NCBI GenBank assembly: GCA_903829815.1
Contig: CAIKRR010000076.1
Location: 1 to 64,000 of the forward strand
Reading direction: 5' to 3'
DNA length: 64,000 nucleotides
Source of the DNA: an uncultured Pseudomonadota bacterium
GTDB taxonomy: Bacteria; Pseudomonadota; Gammaproteobacteria; Burkholderiales; SG8-39
Shown: positions 58,285 to 64,000 of the stretch, piece after piece
How positions within the stretch are numbered: the stretch's first letter is position 1
Layout of the letters: every line of letters starts with the position of its first letter
Made by a program: the position numbers and the translations under genes
The notes under the pieces: generated by a model
Databases searched by the model: none
Told to the model about the DNA's origin: nothing
What the model saw: the letters and a program-made list of their open reading frames with translations, nothing else

Positions 58285-58322
58285 CGCTTTAACGACACGG
58301 AGACCGACGAGGAGACTGACTG

Positions 58323-60470
58323 ATGGAGCGACTCTTCACCGAAGAGATCGAGGCGCTGCAACTGGGTGAGGGCGAAACCTTCCACGGCGAGGGGATTCTC
58401 GCGGTGACCAAGGGGCTCCTGCAGTCGGGCGTGGCCTATGTCGGTGGTTACCAGGGCGCACCGGTCTCGCACCTGCTCGATGTGATGGTGCAGGCGCGCG
58501 ATTATCTGGACACGCTCGGCGTGCATGTCGAGGCCTGCACCAACGAAGCGTCCGCCGCCGCCATGCTCGGGGCATCGATCAACTATCCGATGCGCGGTGC
58601 GGTGACCTGGAAGTCGATCGTCGGTACCAATGTGGCCTCCGACGCGCTGTCGAACCTTGCCTCGGCTGGCGTCACCGGTGGCGCCCTCATCGTGGTGGGC
58701 GAAGATTATGGCGAGGGCGCGAGCGTCATACAGGAACGCACCCACGCCTTTGCCCTCAAGTCGACGATGTGTCTGGTCGACCCGCGTCCCTCACTGCCGC
58801 ATATCGTCGATATGGTCGAGGCGTCGTTCGAACTGTCCGAGGCCTGCAACGCGCCCGTCATCATGGAACTGCGGATTCGCGCCTGCCATGTGCAGGGGAG
58901 CTTTGCGACCCGCGCCAACCGCGCCCCAGCCATCTCGGCGCGCGCACCGATGGCCGAACCCGCCGCCTTCCTCTATGACCGGCTCGCGCACCCACCAGCC
59001 ACCTTCCGCCAGGAAAAACTGAAGTCCGATGTGCGCATGCCGGCTGCGCGCCGCCACATCATGGCGCGCGGCCTGAACGAACAGATCGACGGTGCCCACA
59101 GCGAACTTGGGCTCATCGTACAGGGTGGCTTGCACCCCAACCTCGTGCGGGCAATGCAGCAACTGGGCCTGGCCGATGGCTTCGGAGAGAGCCAGTTGCC
59201 GATGCTCATCCTCAACGTGGTCTATCCGCTCGTGCCCGAGCAGATAAGCGCGTTCTGTGCAAGCCGCCGCGCCGTCCTGGTCATCGAGGAAGGGCAACCG
59301 GAATTCATCGAGCAGGAACTGGCGCTCCTGCTCAGACGCGCCGGTGTCGACACCGCGCTGCACGGCAAGGACATGCTGCCACTTGCAGGCGAGTACACCG
59401 CCGAAGTGATCCTGCGCGGCCTTCATCGCTTTGTGGCAACCCACGGCCCGGACATCGACATCGCAGCAGGCACCCGGACCCTCGAGCATATCGACGCACT
59501 GCGCACCCAGGCTGCCAGCGCGCTGGGTACCGGCATGCCTCCACGTCCACCCACCTTCTGCGTCGGCTGCCCCGAACGACCGGTGTTCGCCGCCATCAAG
59601 CTCGTCGAGCGCGAGGTTGGAACGCCTCACATTGCCGGTGACATCGGCTGCCATGCACTCGCCACGTTCGAACCGTTTTCAGTCGGCAACTCGATTCTCG
59701 GCTACGGTATGGGACTGGCCAGTGCGGCCGCAGTGGGGCCTGCGATGAATCGTCGCACCCTCTCGATCATGGGCGATGGGGGCTTCTGGCACAACGGCTT
59801 CCTGTCTGGGGTGTCATCCGCCCTGCACAACGGTGACGATTCGATTCTGGTGGTGATGAAGAACGGCTACACCTCGGCCACCGGCACACAGGATCTCCTG
59901 TCGACCCCGGCCGAGAGCGCCCGTGCAGCTGCGCGCGCCAACAGTGCAGTGCATGCCGATCAGCGTATCGAACAGACGCTCAAAGGGGCTGGCGTACGCT
60001 GGCTTCGCACCGTCAACAACTACCGGGTCGGTGACATGGTGGGTGTCCTGCGCGAGGCCTTCACCACGGCCGAGGGCGGCCTCAAGGTCATCATCGCCGA
60101 GGGCGAATGCCAGCTCGAGCGTCAGCGTCGGATACGGCCGATTCTGGCAGGCCTGCTGCGCGCGGGGAAACGCGTCGTTCGCACCCGGTTCGGCGTGGAC
60201 GCCGACACCTGCTCGGGCGATCATTCCTGCATACGACTCTCGGGCTGTCCTTCGCTCACGTTGCGTGATTCGGGTGACCCGCTCAAGGTCGACCCGGTGG
60301 TCCAGGTAAACCACGCCTGTGTCGGCTGTGGTCTCTGTGGCGAAGTGGCTCACGCGGCCGTCCTCTGCCCCTCGTTCTACCGCGCCGAGATCGTGCAGAA
60401 TCCTGGATTGATCGACCGCCTGCTCTGGGGCGTACGCAATCGCGTGACCGGCTGGCTGGCACCGCAGTGA
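58323..60470 (+). CDS. Indolepyruvate:ferredoxin oxidoreductase alpha-like subunit, copy 2
   Basis: This 715-residue paralogue of the gene at 54474 is alike along its whole length. For example, copy 1 has LAVTKALLQSGVSYVGGYQG where this has LAVTKGLLQSGVAYVGGYQG. The TPP motif GDGGFWHNG (near residue 483) and CVGCGLCGEVAHAAVLCP are intact, as is the degenerate first cluster motif. The main differences lie after the TPP motif: copy 1 has IPSSPHQADTKMTGMSIR, whereas this has LLSTPAESARAAARANSAVH, and the N-terminal helix differs. Both copies look functional. This may reflect substrate specialisation or a mixed-subunit enzyme. Confidence 0.88.
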   Translation: MERLFTEEIEALQLGEGETFHGEGILAVTKGLLQSGVAYVGGYQGAPVSHLLDVMVQARDYLDTLGVHVEACTNEASAAAMLGASINYPMRGAVTWKSIVGTNVASDALSNLASAGVTGGALIVVGEDYGEGASVIQERTHAFALKSTMCLVDPRPSLPHIVDMVEASFELSEACNAPVIMELRIRACHVQGSFATRANRAPAISARAPMAEPAAFLYDRLAHPPATFRQEKLKSDVRMPAARRHIMARGLNEQIDGAHSELGLIVQGGLHPNLVRAMQQLGLADGFGESQLPMLILNVVYPLVPEQISAFCASRRAVLVIEEGQPEFIEQELALLLRRAGVDTALHGKDMLPLAGEYTAEVILRGLHRFVATHGPDIDIAAGTRTLEHIDALRTQAASALGTGMPPRPPTFCVGCPERPVFAAIKLVEREVGTPHIAGDIGCHALATFEPFSVGNSILGYGMGLASAAAVGPAMNRRTLSIMGDGGFWHNGFLSGVSSALHNGDDSILVVMKNGYTSATGTQDLLSTPAESARAAARANSAVHADQRIEQTLKGAGVRWLRTVNNYRVGDMVGVLREAFTTAEGGLKVIIAEGECQLERQRRIRPILAGLLRAGKRVVRTRFGVDADTCSGDHSCIRLSGCPSLTLRDSGDPLKVDPVVQVNHACVGCGLCGEVAHAAVLCPSFYRAEIVQNPGLIDRLLWGVRNRVTGWLAPQ

Positions 60471-60511
60471 GGGCAGTCGCTCACTACCCTCACTCATCGA
60501 CGACACACACC

Positions 60512-61306
60512 ATGATCCAGACCCTCTCGACGCTCGCCGTCACCGAACCCGCACCCGGCCTCTTGCTGGTGACGCTCAACCGGCCTGAAGTGGCCAATGC
60601 CATCAATACCCAGTGCGGACGCGACCTGAAGACCGTTTTCCAGGGACTGGAAAACGACTTTCGACCTTATCGCTGCGTGGTCATCACCGGCGCGGGGGAA
60701 CGCGCATTCTGCGCAGGCGGCGACCTGAAGGAGCGGAACACGCTCGACAACGAACAGTGGGTGCTGCAGCACGAACTGTTCGAAGCCGCCTTTCGCTACA
60801 TCATCAACTGCCCGCTCCCGGTCATCGCGGCCGTGAATGGCGCGGCTTACGGCGGCGGGCTCGAACTCGTGCTTGCCTGCGACTTTGCCTACGCGGCAGG
60901 CACCGCACGCTTTGCGCTCACCGAAACGTCGTTGGGCATCATGCCTGGCTGTGGTGGAACGCAAGCCCTGCCCCGCATCGTCGGCGAGCGTCGGGCCAAG
61001 GAGCTGATCCTGTCGGCGCGTGCGTTCAGCGCCCAGGAGGCACTCGACTGGGGCATCGTCAATGCGCTGAGCGAACCTGGCAAGGTGCTTGCCGATACGC
61101 TCGCCATTGCACAACGCGTCGCCGACAACGCACCGCTGTCGGTGCGCCAGGCCAAACAGTCGATTCACTATGGCATGCAGATGGACCTGCGCTCGGGGAT
61201 GATGTTCGAGATCGAGGCCTACCAGCGGATGGTCGGTAGCGAAGACCGCCTCGAAGGGGTGAAGGCCTTCAACGAGCGCAGAAAGCCGCAGTGGAAGGGC
61301 CGCTGA
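60512..61306 (+). CDS. Enoyl-CoA hydratase/isomerase family protein
   Basis: This 264-residue crotonase-fold protein starts at the ATG at 60512. The tracked GTG is 15 codons earlier. The oxyanion-hole segments are ERAFCAGGDLKER and VNGAAYGGGLELVLACDFAYA, and the position of the catalytic glutamate is supported by FALTETSLGIMPGCGGTQ. This fits hydration or isomerisation of an acyl-CoA. It follows the iorA-like gene closely, so it may process the acyl-CoA made by that enzyme. Confidence 0.93.
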   Translation: MIQTLSTLAVTEPAPGLLLVTLNRPEVANAINTQCGRDLKTVFQGLENDFRPYRCVVITGAGERAFCAGGDLKERNTLDNEQWVLQHELFEAAFRYIINCPLPVIAAVNGAAYGGGLELVLACDFAYAAGTARFALTETSLGIMPGCGGTQALPRIVGERRAKELILSARAFSAQEALDWGIVNALSEPGKVLADTLAIAQRVADNAPLSVRQAKQSIHYGMQMDLRSGMMFEIEAYQRMVGSEDRLEGVKAFNERRKPQWKGR

Positions 61307-61370
61307 GGCTGCACAGCGCAGCGACCTGCGCGCGAGCCCCCGGCATCAGAAAGAACACCGTGGAGACAGA

Positions 61371-62573
61371 ATGACATTGACGAAGATGACACCGACGAGC
61401 GAGCGGCGCCCCTCCCTTGATCGCGCCTCGCGCACAGCCGCACGGGCGCTGGGACTCGCGCTCACTGCCAGCCTTTGTCTGGACACGGCAGCATTCGCGC
61501 AGACACCGGCAAGCCCGATCATCGTGGGCGAAGTCACGCCGCTCACCGGGCCGGCTGCCACCGTGGGCACACGGCTGAATCAGGTGAATCGCCTGTGGGC
61601 AGATGACCTCAACCGGCGTGGCGGCATCAACGGACGACGCATCGAACTCATCACCTGCAATGACGAATCGCGGCCCGAACGGGCGGCCAGTTGCACGCGC
61701 GATCTCATCGAAAAGGGCACCAGCCTCTTTCTGTTGAACGCGCTCACGGCCGGTGTTCGTGCATCGATGCCGCTGCTTGCCAACGGCCCGGTGGCACTGG
61801 TACTCACACCCAACATCCTGCCTGCACCCGCCACATTTCTCTTTCAGGTGAGCCCCGCCGAGACCGACCTCACCCAAGCCATCGCGCAGTGGCTGCGCGC
61901 CGGCAAGGCCAGCAGCCTCGCCGTGGTGGCTGCCACCGATGCGAGCGGCGAGAGCGCGATCCAGGCTGCACGGAAGATATTTCCGCCAGCCGGCATCGAC
62001 ATGCGTCTGGCACGCATCGATCTGCGCGCAACCGACGCATCGAGCCAACTGGCGGCGGTAGCCGCTGAAGGCGTGGGCGCGATCTACTCGGCCTACTCGG
62101 GCGGTGGTGCGGGCGTGGTCGTGAAGAGCTACCGCAACTTCGATCTCACCCTGCCCCTCATCGTGAGCTATGCCAACATCAACGCAGCCTTTCTGCGCCT
62201 CATCCGTGATGACATGCCGCGCCGACTGCTCGGTACGAGCATCAGCGCGCTGGTGCCCGAAGAACTGACCTCGAGTGCCGCCCGGGCCCGGACGGCTGCC
62301 TTCGGACAACGCTATCAGGAGGTCTACAACGAGCCGCCGGACATGCTCAATCTCATCGGCAAGCTCTCGGTGGATACCGCCGAGGCGGTACTTCGCAACG
62401 TGAAGAACCCCGCTGACGCGCGCGCCGTGAAGCAGTATCTGGAAACAAACCCGGTGGAGAGCCTGCACACGATACGTTTCAGCCCCGAAAACCATGTGGG
62501 GCTGGGCGAAGCCGACACGATGGTCGTGGAATGGCGAGGCGATCGCTGGGCTCGCGCCGGAGCGGTGCGATGA
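61371..62573 (+). CDS. Leu/Ile/Val-type ABC transporter binding protein
   Basis: This is a 400-residue periplasmic binding protein of the branched-chain amino acid/aromatic acid family. The signal peptide (LGLALTASLCLDTAAFAQ) precedes IIVGEVTPLTGPAATVGTRL, the typical start of LivJ-type proteins, and RRGGINGRRIELITCNDESRPERA follows. No LivHMGF permease or ATPase genes are adjacent in the window. It is translationally coupled to the P450 gene (ATGA overlap), an uncommon pairing that suggests that the ligand may be a P450 substrate or product. Confidence 0.9.
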   Translation: MTLTKMTPTSERRPSLDRASRTAARALGLALTASLCLDTAAFAQTPASPIIVGEVTPLTGPAATVGTRLNQVNRLWADDLNRRGGINGRRIELITCNDESRPERAASCTRDLIEKGTSLFLLNALTAGVRASMPLLANGPVALVLTPNILPAPATFLFQVSPAETDLTQAIAQWLRAGKASSLAVVAATDASGESAIQAARKIFPPAGIDMRLARIDLRATDASSQLAAVAAEGVGAIYSAYSGGGAGVVVKSYRNFDLTLPLIVSYANINAAFLRLIRDDMPRRLLGTSISALVPEELTSSAARARTAAFGQRYQEVYNEPPDMLNLIGKLSVDTAEAVLRNVKNPADARAVKQYLETNPVESLHTIRFSPENHVGLGEADTMVVEWRGDRWARAGAVR

Positions 62574-63829
62574 GCGAGCAGGTCGATGGGCCTGGTCTCA
62601 TCCGGGATATTGCCCAGCGCTATGATCCGTTTGGTGCAGCGCTGCTCGATGACCCCTACCCGTTCTTCGCCGAAGCTCAGGCCGCAACCCCCGCCTTCTT
62701 CAGCGAGCGCTTGCAACACTGGGTCATCACCCGGCACGCCGATGTGCGCGAAGTACTGCGCAACACGACGCTCTACTCAGCCGCCAACACGCTCGAGACC
62801 CTGAAGCCGCTGTGCCCCTACGCACGGCAGGTGCTGGTGGAAGGGGCGGTGCGACCACCGCCCGCACTCACCAACAATGATCCGCCCTCGCACACCCGCG
62901 CGCGGCGCATTGCCAATGCAGCCTTCACGCCGCGCCGTGTCGCGCAAATGGAAGATTTCATTCGAGCAACCACGCGCCGGTTCATCGCCGAGCGCTTCAG
63001 GGACGGTCGCGCCGATCTCATCCGCGACCTTGCCTGGGAACTGCCGGCGCTGGTGATCTTCGACGTGATCGGACTCTCGGACGAAGAAGTTCACCGCATC
63101 AAGGCTGCCGCGCAGAACCGCCTGCTCTTCAACTGGGGATTTCCCAGCGATGAAGAGCAGACCGCGCTTGCACGCGACACCGTGGCCTTGTGGCATTTCA
63201 TCCAGGCCTTCGTCCAGCGCCGGGCCGAACACCCCGGTGAGGATTTCACCAGCGACCTTCTGCGCGGGCGCGATGAAGGTGCAGGCGGCCTCAGCCAGGG
63301 GGAAGCCTGCTCGGTGCTGCTTGCACTGCTCGTGGCCGGCCACGAAACCACGACCTCGCTCATCGGCAATGCGGTACGCTGGCTACTGCGCGATCGCAGC
63401 CACTGGGATGCGGTTCGCGAAGACCCGACACGACTACCCAACGCCGTGGAGGAAGTGCTGCGGATCGAACCCTCGATCCATACCTGGCGGCGCCGCAGCC
63501 TCGCCCCGGCCCGATTTGGTGACATCGCTGTGCCCTCGGGCGCGAACCTGCTGCTCCTGATTGGCGCCGCGAATCACGACCCGGCCGTGTTCGCCGATCC
63601 GGAACGCTTCGACATGGGCCGCATGAACGCACGCGAGCATCTGTCGTTTGGATATGGCGCCCACATCTGCCTGGGGGCACCGCTGGCTCGCCTCGAAGCG
63701 CGGGTGGTGCTCGAGGAACTCGGGCGTGCATTTCCCGATCTGGCGATCGACCCGGACTGGCAGATGCAGGTGTTGCCCACGCTCTCGTTCCGGGGGCCGA
63801 CCGAGTTGCCGGTGTTCTGGCGCAATTGA
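62570..63829 (+). CDS. Cytochrome P450 (bacterial soluble type)
   Basis: This is a 419-residue monooxygenase. The start at 62570 overlaps the previous stop. The haem-thiolate loop is FGYGAHICLGAPLARLE with C367. The I-helix has LLVAGHETTTSLIGNAVRWL with the acid-alcohol pair region GHETT. The ExxR motif is in VEEVLRIEPS. No membrane anchor is present. Electrons must come from a ferredoxin and reductase not seen here. The incomplete quinone-oxidoreductase-like gene that follows may or may not be related. The substrate is unknown, and an aromatic or terpenoid acid is plausible. Confidence 0.95.
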   Translation: MSEQVDGPGLIRDIAQRYDPFGAALLDDPYPFFAEAQAATPAFFSERLQHWVITRHADVREVLRNTTLYSAANTLETLKPLCPYARQVLVEGAVRPPPALTNNDPPSHTRARRIANAAFTPRRVAQMEDFIRATTRRFIAERFRDGRADLIRDLAWELPALVIFDVIGLSDEEVHRIKAAAQNRLLFNWGFPSDEEQTALARDTVALWHFIQAFVQRRAEHPGEDFTSDLLRGRDEGAGGLSQGEACSVLLALLVAGHETTTSLIGNAVRWLLRDRSHWDAVREDPTRLPNAVEEVLRIEPSIHTWRRRSLAPARFGDIAVPSGANLLLLIGAANHDPAVFADPERFDMGRMNAREHLSFGYGAHICLGAPLARLEARVVLEELGRAFPDLAIDPDWQMQVLPTLSFRGPTELPVFWRN

Positions 63830-63919
63830 GGTGGCAGGGGCAAGGCGCATGACGACATGGTCTCGAGCGACCATCGCACCAGCGCTCAGCATGACTCGAA
63901 CGATGAAGGAAGTCGCCCG

Positions 63920-64000
63920 ATGAAAACCGTACTGGTCATCACCTGCCACCCCGATACGCGCTCGCTCACCGGCGCGCTGCGCGACCACACCGTGGTCACG
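63920..64000 (+). CDS. NAD(P)H:quinone oxidoreductase-like flavoprotein, start only
   Basis: Twenty-seven codons are visible before the window ends: MKTVLVITCHPDTRSLTGAL and onward. The pattern (hydrophobic strand, then HPDxxSL) is the start of the flavodoxin-fold NQO1/YwrO/KefF family of FMN/FAD-dependent quinone reductases. AAGGAAG precedes the ATG at proper spacing. The rest of the gene lies beyond the window, so the assignment rests on the N-terminus alone. Confidence 0.65.
   Translation, partial: MKTVLVITCHPDTRSLTGALRDHTVVT

Noticed and set aside
57576-58745. A 389-aa minus-strand ORF spanning the iorB-iorA junction.
   Set aside because: It crosses two well-supported genes and shows no family features.
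63648-63923. A small plus-strand ORF running from the P450 end into the last gene.
   Set aside because: Most of it lies in another frame of the P450 coding sequence, and the remaining codons have no independent support.

Overview
The window is a contiguous piece of a GC-rich (roughly two-thirds G+C by eye) proteobacterial chromosome. It is most likely a betaproteobacterium of the order Burkholderiales, perhaps Alcaligenaceae-like. The grounds are two Bug-type (TctC) tripartite tricarboxylate receptors, several TRAP systems, a giant four-ATPase UvrA, a SWIB protein with a histone-H1-like lysine tail, an intracellular polyhydroxyalkanoate depolymerase and a soxYZAX cluster. No rRNA, CRISPR array, insertion sequence, prophage or integrase was seen. 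There is one tRNA.

Layout. (1) 1-8.2 kb is a probable aromatic-acid uptake and catabolism island: TAXI-type TRAP permease (partial) and receptor, a Tdh-like dehydrogenase, a class II aldolase/decarboxylase, a Rieske ring-hydroxylating oxygenase (alpha and beta), a 4,5-dihydroxyphthalate-decarboxylase-like protein and a type I extradiol dioxygenase. (2) 8.2-11.3 kb is an oxygen-sensing block: a divergent HemN-like radical SAM gene, an FNR regulator with all four cluster cysteines, a perfect FNR box between them, and a universal stress protein. (3) 11.4-16.9 kb has an MDR oxidoreductase and then a minus-strand run soxY-soxZ-soxA-soxX-MDR-Bug receptor, with no soxB or soxCD. (4) 16.9-22.7 kb is conserved core: tRNA-Leu(CAA), queA, tgt, yajC, secD, secF. 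(5) 22.7-32 kb has a cytochrome b561 and a cytochrome c' (convergent), purB, a GST, mnmA and nudJ, an aminotransferase divergent from an IclR regulator, phaZ with its own perfect FNR box, and an Hpt protein. (6) 32-50.3 kb is mostly housekeeping: glnS, dinB, giant uvrA, pepN, an HDOD protein, an MFS carrier, SWIB protein, pdxH, a DUF423 protein, an ankyrin protein and an OprB-like porin. (7) 50.4-64 kb is a second catabolic island, all on the plus strand: Bug receptor, complete DctPQM TRAP system, iorA-like, iorB-like, a second iorA-like gene, an enoyl-CoA hydratase, a branched-chain-type binding protein, a cytochrome P450, and the start of an NAD(P)H:quinone oxidoreductase-like gene.

How the parts may work together. 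Both islands pair TRAP uptake with enzymes acting on aromatic or aryl-2-oxo acids. The second is the most novel-looking: one beta-type subunit between two paralogous alpha-type subunits of an indolepyruvate:ferredoxin-oxidoreductase-like enzyme, with hairpins in each junction from the TRAP permease to the second alpha gene. The two FNR boxes suggest that low oxygen controls the hemN-like gene and polyhydroxyalkanoate mobilisation. Function assignments come from motif recognition and recalled family sequences only. No database search was possible.
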